This document shows positions 1-8,223 of a DNA stretch of 64,000 bases, piece by piece. Numbering within the stretch: position 1 is the first letter of the stretch; each line of letters begins with the position of its first letter. The position numbers and the translations under genes were made by a program. This stretch comes from Xiheimicrobium sp033763395 (GTDB lineage Bacteria > Myxococcota > Myxococcia > Myxococcales > Myxococcaceae). The stretch lies in contig JANRKQ010000152.1 of NCBI GenBank assembly GCA_033763395.1, forward strand, positions 1 through 64,000. Reading direction: 5' to 3'. Below the pieces are notes generated by a model that had not been told where the DNA came from, searched no databases, and saw nothing but the letters and a program-made list of their open reading frames with translations.

Positions 1-897
1 GACGCTCGACGGGGCGCCGACCTGCCTCAGCTTGGTAGCGACGCGGCGCACGTTGGCCGAGCCGAAGATGGCGTCGTTCCACGGCGCGAAGGCCATCGTC
101 GGTGCGCGCGCGGGCCGCTGGAGGACCCCCGCCGTCGCCAACGAGAGCGCGGCCTTCGGTGAGTCGCCGTGAAACACCCAGAGCGTGAAGGCGTTGCTCC
201 ACACCTCGACGCGCCAAGTGCTCGCGTCACCGGTGCACAGCTCGAACACGCTGCGCGCGTCGGACTCGGCCACGGCGATGAAGCCCCGGTTCGAGAGGAA
301 CGTCGGCATCGGGTAGCTCGACGCGTGGCGCGTGCCCTCGAGCATCCACGCCTCGGGGTACTCGTCGTCGACGGTGCGCTTGCCGATACCGGGCTCGCTC
401 GTCCACAGCGCGACGGTGTGGCCTCGGTGGTCGACGCCGTCAGCCTGCGCGCCAAAGCCCAGGAAACGGTCTTCGGGCAGACACGCGAACGAGAGCGACA
501 CCCGGTTCACCATCGGGTCGGCCGCCTTCACCTTCAGGGCGAGCGCGCCGTCGGTGGCCGAGGCCTCGACCGACACCACCACCGCGCCCGCCGAGTCCCG
601 GTAGCTGCCCTGGCCGCTCGACGCGGTGAGCGAGTCCCACGAGAACTGGTTGGCCTCGGTCCACGGCTGGGTGCCATCGGTGATGCGCCAGCTGCCGAAC
701 TGCATCTCGTAGCGGGCCCGGGCCGAGCGGACGGCGGCCTGCGCGCGCGCCTGGCTGCCGGCGGTGCCGGTGAGGAGCGGCTTCTGTTTGACCCGCACCG
801 ACAGGCTGCCGCGTTCGACCGGCAACTCGAAGCCGGCCAGCGTGGGGACCGCGGGCGTACAGCCCACGACGAAGACCGCGAGGAGGACGACGCGCAT
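1..897 (-). CDS. Secreted GH31 glycoside hydrolase, N-terminal part (truncated by window)
   Basis: N-terminal 299 residues of a family 31 glycoside hydrolase (alpha-glucosidase/alpha-xylosidase type); the frame is open from the ATG at 897 to base 1. It begins with a lipoprotein-type signal (MRVVLLAVFVVGC, candidate lipidated Cys13). The rest is the beta-rich domain that precedes the barrel in this family: EDRFLGFGAQ at 142-151, the FLSNRGF strand at 200-206, and entry into the barrel at APWNDA, 271-276. The catalytic aspartates lie beyond the edge, so activity and substrate cannot be judged. It probably acts in the periplasm or on the outer membrane. Divergent from the Nudix gene, 50 bases away. 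The family call is firm; the substrate is unknown. Confidence 0.8.
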   Translation of the reverse strand, partial: MRVVLLAVFVVGCTPAVPTLAGFELPVERGSLSVRVKQKPLLTGTAGSQARAQAAVRSARARYEMQFGSWRITDGTQPWTEANQFSWDSLTASSGQGSYRDSAGAVVVSVEASATDGALALKVKAADPMVNRVSLSFACLPEDRFLGFGAQADGVDHRGHTVALWTSEPGIGKRTVDDEYPEAWMLEGTRHASSYPMPTFLSNRGFIAVAESDARSVFELCTGDASTWRVEVWSNAFTLWVFHGDSPKAALSLATAGVLQRPARAPTMAFAPWNDAIFGSANVRRVATKLRQVGAPSSV

Positions 898-947
898 GAG
901 CCTGCTTGTAGCGCAGGCGGAGCGACTCGCTTAACAGAGAGGCACCG

Positions 948-1553
948 ATGCGCTGGCTCGAGTGGATTCAGACGCTGACCACCATCTCGCAGCGCGGGCT
1001 CGCGTACTCAAAGGACCCGTACGACCGAGAGAACTACGAGCTCGTGCGTGCGTTGTGCGCCGAGATGATCGCCACCGGCTCCGGGGCGCCACTGGCCGAC
1101 ATGGTGTCGGCGCTGGCCAGCCAGAGCGGCTACCCGACGCCGAAGGTCGACGTGCGCGCGGTGGTGCTGCGTGAGGGCCGCCTGCTGCTCGTGAAGGAGA
1201 CCCAGGACGGACGTTGGGCGCTTCCTGGCGGCTGGGCCGACCTCGGCGTGTCACCGGCCGACATGGCGGCCAAAGAGGTGCGCGAAGAGACGGGCTTCGA
1301 GGTGCGCGCCAGCCGGCTGCTCGCGCTGTTTGGCAAGAAGCTCGACCCCAAGAGCGTCTTCAGCGTCTACAAGCTCATCTTCCACTGTGAGCTCGTCGGA
1401 GGCGCCGCCCGGCCCAGCCACGAGACGAGCGAGGTGGGCTTCTTCGCGCGCGACGCGCTGCCCGAGCTGTCCCAGCACCGTACGCACCCGCGTCACCTCG
1501 AGGCCGTCTTCGCGCGCCTCGACGACCCCGGCCTGCCGACGTTCTTCGAGTGA
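948..1553 (+). CDS. Nudix hydrolase with N-terminal helical domain
   Basis: 201 residues. Residues 1-62 are a helical extension (MRWLEWIQTL...) like the NUDIX_N_2 domain that precedes some nucleoside-diphosphate hydrolases; 66-195 are the Nudix fold. The Nudix box starts at GGWADLG (94-100) and ends EVREETGF (110-117). The metal-binding glutamates of the REXXEE core are kept (K109-E110-V-R-E113-E114), but the box's first Glu is Val101 and the usual Arg is Lys109. Family members cleave X-linked nucleoside diphosphates such as ADP-ribose; the substrate here is not known. The ATG at 948 is the only start that keeps the whole N-terminal domain. It precedes the flavoprotein gene by 46 bases on the same strand. 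Confidence 0.85.
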   Translation: MRWLEWIQTLTTISQRGLAYSKDPYDRENYELVRALCAEMIATGSGAPLADMVSALASQSGYPTPKVDVRAVVLREGRLLLVKETQDGRWALPGGWADLGVSPADMAAKEVREETGFEVRASRLLALFGKKLDPKSVFSVYKLIFHCELVGGAARPSHETSEVGFFARDALPELSQHRTHPRHLEAVFARLDDPGLPTFFE

Positions 1554-1599
1554 TGGATTTGGTGGAGCCTCCCTCCTTCCTGGAGCAAGCAGCCCCGTG

Positions 1600-3219
1600 A
1601 TGCCCTGGTACCTGTGGACGACCGTCGCTCTCGCCGTGGCCGCGCTGATGGGCTGGCTCCTCGTGCCCGGGCTGCTCCGGCGTCTCATCAAGCGGCGCCT
1701 GTCGAACTACCGCACGGAGTTCACCGTGCCCGACGCCGCGAAGCCCGAGCGGCTCGAAGGGAAGCGACGGGTCGCGGTGCTCGGCGGCGGCGTGGCCGGG
1801 TTGACCGCGGCCATCACGCTCGCGCGGCGCGGCTTTCAGGTCGAGCTCTTCGAGTCGAACGCCTACCTCGGTGGGAAGCTGGGCAGCTGGAAGGTGACGC
1901 TCGGGCCGGGCGAAGAGGCCTGGGTGAGCCACGGCTTCCACGCCTTCTTCGCGAACTACTTCAACTTGAACCGCTTCCTCGACTCGCTCGGCCTGCGGCG
2001 TGAGTTCATCAGCATCGGCGAGTACGTGATTCTGGGCACCGACGGCGCCGAGGTGCGCTTCGGGAAGATGGAGACGACGCCGGTCTTCAACCTGCTCTCG
2101 CTCGCACGAAACGGCGTGTACCGCTTCCGCGACGTGCTCAAGGCGCCCGCGCGCGACGTCTTCGGCGTCTTCCTCGAGTACGACGAGGGAGAGACCTTCG
2201 AGCGCTACGACGACGTCTCGTTCGCCGACTTCGACCGCCTCGCGAAGCTCCCGCCGCGCCTCAAGCTCGCCTTCAACACCTTCGCCCGCGCCTTCTTCTC
2301 GGACGAAGACAAACTCTCGCTGGCCGAGCTCATCAAGTCGTTCCACTTCTACTACCTCGGGCAGGACGGCGGCCTGGTCTACGACTACCCGGTGCACGAC
2401 TACGAGCCGCAGTTCCTCGCGCCGATGCGCGCCGAGCTCGACCGTCACGGCGCGACGGTGCACCTGTCGACGCGGGTCGAGTCGCTCGAGCGCGCGGCCG
2501 ATGGGTTTCGCGTCAACGGGGCTGGCTTCGACCGCGTAGTGCTCGCCACCGACGTCGTCGGCGCCCGCGCCATCATGTCTCAGGCCACGGGCATCGACCC
2601 CACGCTCAAGGCCCCGTTCGAGAAGCTCTCGACCGGCCAGCGCTACGCCGTGCTGCGCATCTGGGTCGACAAGGACGTGCGCACGGGCTTCCCGCCGTTC
2701 GTCATCACCGACCGCGAGAAGGTGCTCGACGCCTTCACCGCGTACCACCGCTTCGAGCACGAGGCCCGGGCGTGGACGAAGCAGCACGGCGGCGCGGTGC
2801 TCGAGCTGCACTGCTACGCGGTGCCCGAGGACCTCTCACCCGAGCAGGTGCGCCAGGCGCTCCTCGACGAGTTCGAGCGCTTCTTCCCCGAAGTGAAGGG
2901 CTACACGCTCAAGCACGAGGTGTTTCAGCTCAACCGCAACTTCACCGCCTTTCACCTGGGCATGTACCGGCACCGGCCCGGCATCGAGAGCGGTGTCCCC
3001 GGCCTGGTGTGCGCGGGTGATTGGGTGAAGCTGCCCTTCCCCGCGATGCTGCTCGAAGCGGCATGCTCCAGCGGGCTGTGCGCGGCGAACGTGCTCCTCC
3101 GTGAAGCGGGCCTGCGGGAGGAGCCCGTCTCTGCCGTGCCCGGCCGCGGGCTCATGGCCGGCGTCCCGGCGCCGCCGGCCCGCAAGCTCCTCGTGCCCGG
3201 CGCAGGCAAGACGCCATGA
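1600..3219 (+). CDS. FAD-dependent desaturase/oxidoreductase (carotenoid-desaturase-like)
   Basis: 539 residues. A membrane helix spans about 4-25, followed by a basic stretch and a Rossmann FAD site at 57-78 (VAVLGGGVAGLTAAITLARRG) with the GGK motif at 91-93 that opens this flavoprotein family. The HGFHAFFANYFNL stretch and the C-terminal VCAGDWVKLPFPAMLLEAA segment, which closes the FAD site, resemble CrtU/zeta-carotene desaturase-type enzymes. That suggests a membrane-associated desaturase or isomerase for a carotenoid or polyprenoid, but no other carotenoid gene is nearby. I chose the ATG at 1600 because it gives the membrane anchor; a GTG directly precedes it. The stop overlaps the next start by four bases (ATGA), so it is translationally coupled to the SDR. 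Confidence 0.75.
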   Translation: MPWYLWTTVALAVAALMGWLLVPGLLRRLIKRRLSNYRTEFTVPDAAKPERLEGKRRVAVLGGGVAGLTAAITLARRGFQVELFESNAYLGGKLGSWKVTLGPGEEAWVSHGFHAFFANYFNLNRFLDSLGLRREFISIGEYVILGTDGAEVRFGKMETTPVFNLLSLARNGVYRFRDVLKAPARDVFGVFLEYDEGETFERYDDVSFADFDRLAKLPPRLKLAFNTFARAFFSDEDKLSLAELIKSFHFYYLGQDGGLVYDYPVHDYEPQFLAPMRAELDRHGATVHLSTRVESLERAADGFRVNGAGFDRVVLATDVVGARAIMSQATGIDPTLKAPFEKLSTGQRYAVLRIWVDKDVRTGFPPFVITDREKVLDAFTAYHRFEHEARAWTKQHGGAVLELHCYAVPEDLSPEQVRQALLDEFERFFPEVKGYTLKHEVFQLNRNFTAFHLGMYRHRPGIESGVPGLVCAGDWVKLPFPAMLLEAACSSGLCAANVLLREAGLREEPVSAVPGRGLMAGVPAPPARKLLVPGAGKTP

Positions 3220-4061
3220 CGGCGCGGCCCACGATGCTGGTGACGGGCGCCAACACCGGCATCGGGTTGGCGACGGCCGAAGGCCTCGCGCGGCGGGGAG
3301 CGCGGGTGCTCTTCGCCGGGCGCTCGCGCGAAAAGAACCTCGCTGCCATCGAGCGGGTGCGCCGCGCGACGGGCAACGACGAGCTTCACTTCGTCGAGCT
3401 GGACCTGGCCAACCTCGACCAGGTGCGCGAGTGCGCGTCGAAGTTGAAAGCTGCCGAGCAGCGACTCGACGTGCTGGTGCTCAACGCCGGCCTGGTGCGC
3501 GTGCGCACCCTCACGGCGCAGGGCTTCGAGACGACATTCGGCGTCAACCACCTCGGGCACATGCTGCTGACGCTGCTGCTCGAGCCGCTCCTCGCGAGCG
3601 CCGCGCCGTCCCGCGTGGTGGTGGTGGCGAGCCGCGCGCACGAGCGCACGAAGCAGCCCCTCGACTACGCGACGCTGCGGCGGCCGACGGCGACGTACTC
3701 GGGGTGGCGCGAGTACCAGCAGTCGAAGCTGGCCAACATGCTGTTCGCCTTCGAGCTGGCGCGGCGCTGGAAGGAGAAGCGCATCAACGTGTACGCGCTC
3801 CACCCGGGCGTCATCGCGTCGGACATCTGGCGGGTGGCGCCCACGCCCCTGCGCCAGCTCGGCATGTTGTTCATGCGCACACCCGAAGAGGGCGCCCGCG
3901 CGAGCCTGCACTGCGCGACCTCGGAGGCGGCGGGTGGTGAGACGGGCCAGTACTACGACGAAGACGGCTCACCTCGCCGGCCGAGCCCGCTGGCGGTCGA
4001 CGAGGCCGCGCAGGCGACGCTGTGGGCGTACTCCATGGAGGCGCTGACACCGTACCTGTGA
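3216..4061 (+). CDS. Short-chain dehydrogenase/reductase (retinol-dehydrogenase-like)
   Basis: 281 residues, classical SDR. It has the NAD(P) motif TGANTGIG at 10-17, NAG at 90-92, catalytic Ser139 (VASRAH) and Y167-x3-K171 (YQQSK). The SRAH form at the catalytic serine and overall length match the retinol dehydrogenase/WWOX-like branch, which oxidises or reduces lipid alcohols and ketones. It overlaps the upstream flavoprotein by four bases, so the two probably act on the same lipophilic substrate, perhaps a carotenoid or isoprenoid; that link is inference. It is convergent with the lipoprotein gene ending at 4155. Confidence 0.85.
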   Translation: MTARPTMLVTGANTGIGLATAEGLARRGARVLFAGRSREKNLAAIERVRRATGNDELHFVELDLANLDQVRECASKLKAAEQRLDVLVLNAGLVRVRTLTAQGFETTFGVNHLGHMLLTLLLEPLLASAAPSRVVVVASRAHERTKQPLDYATLRRPTATYSGWREYQQSKLANMLFAFELARRWKEKRINVYALHPGVIASDIWRVAPTPLRQLGMLFMRTPEEGARASLHCATSEAAGGETGQYYDEDGSPRRPSPLAVDEAAQATLWAYSMEALTPYL

Positions 4062-4154
4062 CGGGTGCAGCGAGCGGGGACCCCGGCTTCCGTTCGAGCA
4101 CCGTGTCGACCGGGCGCCATGGCGAGCGACGACACCGCCGCTGACGGACTCGCT

Positions 4155-4484
4155 TCAGAGGCAGGGCCCGCCGTCCGGCAGGGCGCCACTATCGGGCCGG
4201 TCGGCGTCACACCCATCAGGCAGCCGCGCGAAGCCGCACTTCTTCTTGCCCTCGGGCGTGTCGATGAGGCGGCAGTCACACTCCTGCACCAGCGCGGCGC
4301 AGGCCTCGTTGTCAGCCGCGGTCGCGTTGGCGGTACCCTCGGCCGTCGCCGCGCGCTGCAGACACGTGTTGCGGTCGAAGCTCGACTGCTGGCACTCGCA
4401 CAGGCGCTCAGAGAGCTGCCGGCACGGGCTCTTGCAGCCAGCGGCGAGGACGACGAGGGCGAGGGCGGCGAACAGCGGCTTCAT
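4155..4484 (-). CDS. Small Cys-rich lipoprotein
   Basis: 109 residues. A short signal peptide ends in the lipobox LAAGC (Cys17). The mature part holds about ten cysteines (CRQL, CEC, NTCL, EACAALVQECDC, KKCGF, DGC), suggesting several disulfides in a periplasmic or surface protein. I chose the ATG at 4484 because it starts the signal peptide; the same frame runs upstream without signal-like sequence. No family recognised. It lies 55 bases downstream of the ureohydrolase on the same strand and may be cotranscribed with it. Confidence 0.7.
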   Translation of the reverse strand: MKPLFAALALVVLAAGCKSPCRQLSERLCECQQSSFDRNTCLQRAATAEGTANATAADNEACAALVQECDCRLIDTPEGKKKCGFARLPDGCDADRPDSGALPDGGPCL

Positions 4485-4539
4485 GCGGCGGGCACCCTGC
4501 CACAGTCCGAACGGGCCTGCGTGGGGAAGTGCTGCACGG

Positions 4540-5661
4540 TCAGCGGGCCCCCAGCGTCGCGTGGACGGTCTCGCGGAAGTAGCGCGCCGCCAGGCCCACG
4601 GTGCGAGCGGCGGACTCGGGCGTGCGCGTGAGGGACGGCGCGACCTCCATGACGTCACCGCCGAGCAGGCCCACCTCGGCGCCCAGTCGACGAATGAGCG
4701 CCACCACCCAGTCGGGCTCGAGGCCTCCCGGCTCCGGCGTTCCGGTGGCATCAGCCCACGCCGAGTCGGTGCCGTCGATGTCATTGGAGAACAACACGCC
4801 CGACACGCCCGTCGCTTTCACGTGGGCCAGCACGTCGTCGAGCGCGCGCTCGGGGTTCTCGAGCACCTCGCGCGCCCAGAACTGGCGCACGCCCAGCGAC
4901 GACTCCCAGTGCTCGCGGGAGCGCAGGGTGGCGCGAATGCCCACCTGCGTGAGGCGCCCGCGCCGGCCGAGCACCTCGTTCGCGTGCCAGCTCCAGGTGG
5001 CGAAGCAGTACTTCACGCCCAGCCGCTCCTCGAGGAGGTCGGTGTGCGCGTCGCTCTGCACGATGCCCCACGGGGTGCTGCCCCTCGCGCGGTGGAGCGG
5101 CCGCACGACGGGCCAGGCAGTCGAGTGGTCGCCGCCCAGGGTGAAGACCTTGAGGTGCGGGTTGAGCGTCAGGAGCAGCGTCCACGCGCGCTCGGCGATG
5201 GAGAGCGGCGAGACGGGCAGCGTCGCGGCCTCGGGGTGATGCGGGTACAGGGCCTTGCGGCTGGCGGCGAGCTGGCCTGGCGACAACATGTCGTCGTGGA
5301 GGAGCTGCGGGACGACGAAGACATCGCCGACGTCGACGAGCCCCAGCGCCTCGCACCGGGCCGGCCAGTCGGCGTCATCGTCGAGCAGCCGCGCCCGAAT
5401 CGCCTGCGGCCCCAGGTTCGCGCCGCGCTGAAAGCCCGCGCCCACGTCCGAAGGAATTCCGAGCAGCACGCCGCGCGCCGTGGCCACCCGCTCGAGCGCC
5501 TCGCGGAACCGCTGCTGCACCTCGTCGTCGGTCGACACACGGTACAGCGCGCGCTGGAGCCGCTGCTGCTCGTCGCGGCCCGTCGACACGAGGTACAGCC
5601 CCGCGCCGGCGGGCTTCAGCAACGTCGCGAGCTCGTCGAACGGCGTCATGGGGCAGGTCAT
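4540..5661 (-). CDS. Ureohydrolase (arginase/agmatinase/formiminoglutamase family)
   Basis: 373 residues. It has the manganese-binding motifs of the family in order: GGDHS at 176-180, DAHTD at 204-208 and NDIDGTD from 293, followed by the TPEPGG loop. All expected Asp and His ligands are present, so it should be an active binuclear Mn hydrolase acting on a guanidino or formimidoyl compound. The N-terminal ~65 residues and a long loop after GGDHS are less typical, so the substrate is not assigned. I placed the start at the ATG at 5661, which has GGAGG 14 bases upstream; a TTG at 5685 and an ATG at 5649 are alternatives. No histidine- or arginine-catabolism genes are nearby. Confidence 0.8.
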   Translation of the reverse strand: MTCPMTPFDELATLLKPAGAGLYLVSTGRDEQQRLQRALYRVSTDDEVQQRFREALERVATARGVLLGIPSDVGAGFQRGANLGPQAIRARLLDDDADWPARCEALGLVDVGDVFVVPQLLHDDMLSPGQLAASRKALYPHHPEAATLPVSPLSIAERAWTLLLTLNPHLKVFTLGGDHSTAWPVVRPLHRARGSTPWGIVQSDAHTDLLEERLGVKYCFATWSWHANEVLGRRGRLTQVGIRATLRSREHWESSLGVRQFWAREVLENPERALDDVLAHVKATGVSGVLFSNDIDGTDSAWADATGTPEPGGLEPDWVVALIRRLGAEVGLLGGDVMEVAPSLTRTPESAARTVGLAARYFRETVHATLGAR

Positions 5662-5727
5662 GCCGAAAGCCCGTGCCTCCGACAAGCCACGGCGTGAACG
5701 CGCGAAATCCCGCTGTCGACTCGGGGG

Positions 5728-7134
5728 ATGCCAGCTATGCCCGTGGCTTCATCCGCTCTCCCCGAGGTGGCCGTGGTTCGTCGTGTCGTCGTCGCTGCGT
5801 CGCTGGCGTTGGCCTGCAGTCCTCCCGTCTCGTCGGCTGACTGCACCACCGGAACGCCGTGTTCGTCCGGCCAGGTGTGCAACCCCACCACGCGACGGTG
5901 CGAGCTGGCCGTTACGCCCGGCGCGACGGGAGGCGGTGTCGCCACCGGTGGTGGAGCCGCGGCGGGAGGCAGCGCGACGGGCGGCGGCAGCACGGGCGGT
6001 GGTTCGGCTGGTGGGAGCGGAGTTGGTGGTGGTGGAGCCGGTGGTGGCGCCGCCGCCATCGACGCCGGAATCGTCTCGGCGTGGACGCTGTCCATCGACG
6101 TCTCGGCGCTGAACCGGCCCCTGCCGGCCACGTGTTACGTCGGTCAAATGGTCCCCTCGACCATTCCGCAGGTCCCCCCGACGATGATGGTCGACGCCGT
6201 GCTCTTCGACGCGCCCGAGTTCCCGACGCTCGCGCTGGACCCCATGGCGCCGCTCGTCACGCTGGGGAACGCGCCCGCCATCGAGCTCCCTGACGCCATC
6301 GCGAACGGCGAGCGCGACGGCGGAGTGCTCGAGTTCCAGGGCGAGCGTCAGCTCTCGTCCCTCGGACCGACGACGCTCGGGCGCTCGGCCATCGAGCTGC
6401 GCACCAGCGAGACCACCGTCACCGTGACGAGCCGCTCGGCCACCAGCGTGGCGGGCACGTTCACCCTCGAGGGCCGCTACGCGTGCGTCGACAATGGCAC
6501 CCAGGTGAACGAGCAGTGCCCGCGAGCGGCGCCGTTCGCGCCTGATGCGGCGACCTGCAGGCTCACCGTCCCCTTCACGGGGCAGCGGCGCGCCACGCTT
6601 CCTTCATGGGCGCGTTCGTCGACCGCGATGGCCGGCACCGACCGCTGGGCGCTGTTCCGGGAAGAGCGCTTCGTCGACAACGCGGCCTGCTACGTCGGCA
6701 ATCGCGTCCCTCAGGCCCGCTTCTCGACGCGCAACCTCCGCCGGCTGCACCACCTGCAGCGGGTGAGCGCTCCCACGGCGCTCGCCATCGAAGACCTGAG
6801 CTTCTCACTCGGCCAGGCGCCCCTCGTCGAGGTCGACGCCCCGCTGACGCTCTCGGTCAACCAGTACCGCTTCACCAGGACGACGATGCGCATGGGGCCG
6901 GTCGAGCGAAACCGCACCGCGCTCGAGACGCGCACCGGCACCGTGCGCATGCCCTTCGCCCCGGTCGATGGCGTCGCCAGCGACTTCTTCACCGTCGACT
7001 CGCAGTACGTGTGCATGAGCGGCGGGCCCTCGCCGATGCAGCAGTGCCCCGCGGGGACGCCGTCGGACCCCCTGGCATCCGACGCGGTCAACTGCTCGGT
7101 GGCGGTCGGCTACGTCGCGTACCAGCTGCCCTGA
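5728..7134 (+). CDS. Putative lipoprotein with Gly/Ser linker and duplicated Cys-containing domain
   Basis: 468 residues from the ATG at 5728. The signal peptide (RRVVVAASLALAC, lipobox LALAC) begins about 14 residues in, so GTG starts at 5767 or 5773 may be the real ones. After a short Cys knot (CTTGTPCSSGQVC) comes a low-complexity Gly/Ala/Ser/Thr linker (about residues 68-112). The remainder looks like two copies of one beta-rich domain: both contain ATCYVG or AACYVG near the start and YACVDNG or YVCMSGG followed by QCP near the end. No family recognised. Architecture and composition are typical of myxobacterial surface lipoproteins. Encoded 16 bases before the acyltransferase on the same strand. 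Confidence 0.65.
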   Translation: MPAMPVASSALPEVAVVRRVVVAASLALACSPPVSSADCTTGTPCSSGQVCNPTTRRCELAVTPGATGGGVATGGGAAAGGSATGGGSTGGGSAGGSGVGGGGAGGGAAAIDAGIVSAWTLSIDVSALNRPLPATCYVGQMVPSTIPQVPPTMMVDAVLFDAPEFPTLALDPMAPLVTLGNAPAIELPDAIANGERDGGVLEFQGERQLSSLGPTTLGRSAIELRTSETTVTVTSRSATSVAGTFTLEGRYACVDNGTQVNEQCPRAAPFAPDAATCRLTVPFTGQRRATLPSWARSSTAMAGTDRWALFREERFVDNAACYVGNRVPQARFSTRNLRRLHHLQRVSAPTALAIEDLSFSLGQAPLVEVDAPLTLSVNQYRFTRTTMRMGPVERNRTALETRTGTVRMPFAPVDGVASDFFTVDSQYVCMSGGPSPMQQCPAGTPSDPLASDAVNCSVAVGYVAYQLP

Positions 7135-7150
7135 GCTGGCCGGGTCGAGT

Positions 7151-8134
7151 ATGCGACCGGGTGTCGTGGCCTCCGCGTCGCCGCCGGTGCACAAACGCCT
7201 CAAGCGCTTCCTGCGCTACCTGCTCATCCGCGGCGCAGCGGCGGTGGCTTCCTCATTTCCCGTGCGGTGGGTGTCGGGCCTCGGCGCCTGGCTCGGCCGC
7301 GTCGGCTTTGTCGTCGCCCGAGCGGAGCGACACAAGGCCCTGCGCCACCTCGAGCTCGCCTTTCCCGAGAAGTCCGAGACGGAGCGCCGCACCCTGGCGC
7401 GGGCCAGCTTCGAGCACCTCGGCCGCTGCGTCGGCGAGCTCGTCTGTGCTCGGCAGATCGACCAGGGCCTGGACGAGTGGGTCGAGTGGCCGACGGCCGA
7501 TCGCGCCGTGCTGGACGCGGCGCTGGCGCGGGGCAAGGGCGTGCTCTTCATCTCGGGCCACGTGGGCAACTGGGAGCTCACCGCGCGCGGCGTCACCGCC
7601 CGTGGCTACGACGGCTCGAGCATCGCGCGCGAGGCCAGCGACCCGCGCACGACGGCGCTCATCGAGGAGCTCCGCGCGTCGGGCAACACCGGCACCATCT
7701 GGCGCGGCCAGCCGGGCGCAGCGAAGGCGATGCTCAAGCAACTGCGCGCGGGGAAGATCCTCGGGCTGCTCATCGACCAGGACACGAAGGTGCAGTCGGT
7801 CTTCGTGCCCTTCTTCGGCCGGCTCGCCGCCACGCCCCGCGCCGCCGCCGACCTCGCGCTGCGCACCCGGGCCGCCCTCATCGTCGGCACCTGCCCGCGC
7901 GTCGCGCCGTTCCGGTACCGGCTCTCGCTCGTCGAGGTGCCGCTGCCCGACGGCGACACCGAGGCCGACGTCGTCGCGCTCACGGCCGCCCTGACGCGCC
8001 GGCTCGAAGACGTCATTCGCGAGTACCCGGCCCAGTGGGTGTGGATGCACGAGCGGTGGAAGCGCCGGCCAGCCGACGAGGCGTCACCCGCGGGTGACGT
8101 CGCGAGTCGAGTCACTCCCGCGACGCCGCAGTGA
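7151..8134 (+). CDS. LpxL/HtrB-family lysophospholipid or lipid A acyltransferase
   Basis: 327 residues. A membrane-proximal helix lies near residues 20-55. The catalytic HX4E motif is H137-VGNW-E142, followed by the LIDQDTKVQSVFVPFFG block and the C-terminal YPAQWVWMHERWK signature found in LpxL/LpxM-type enzymes. Family members add a secondary acyl chain to lipid A or a related lipid at the inner membrane. All catalytic landmarks are intact. The last ~20 residues (ADEASPAGDVASRVTP) are a non-conserved tail. The ATG at 7151 is 16 bases after the preceding lipoprotein stop; whether the true start is slightly later cannot be settled. Confidence 0.85.
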   Translation: MRPGVVASASPPVHKRLKRFLRYLLIRGAAAVASSFPVRWVSGLGAWLGRVGFVVARAERHKALRHLELAFPEKSETERRTLARASFEHLGRCVGELVCARQIDQGLDEWVEWPTADRAVLDAALARGKGVLFISGHVGNWELTARGVTARGYDGSSIAREASDPRTTALIEELRASGNTGTIWRGQPGAAKAMLKQLRAGKILGLLIDQDTKVQSVFVPFFGRLAATPRAAADLALRTRAALIVGTCPRVAPFRYRLSLVEVPLPDGDTEADVVALTAALTRRLEDVIREYPAQWVWMHERWKRRPADEASPAGDVASRVTPATPQ

Positions 8135-8223
8135 GCACGACAGGAGTCGCTCGCCTGTCAGCCTCCGTTGCAGCGCCCGACGCAAGTCAGCCAGACGACG
8201 ACGGTCGCCGCCGGGGCCGCGCG

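Noticed and set aside
1375..2811. Long minus-strand open frame opposite the FAD oxidoreductase gene
   Set aside because: Rich in Arg, His and Val from antisense reading of GC-rich codons; no motif or signal, and the plus strand carries clear FAD motifs.
4246..5697. 483-codon plus-strand open frame opposite the ureohydrolase
   Set aside because: Antisense shadow; the minus strand has GGDHS and DAHTD motifs in order.
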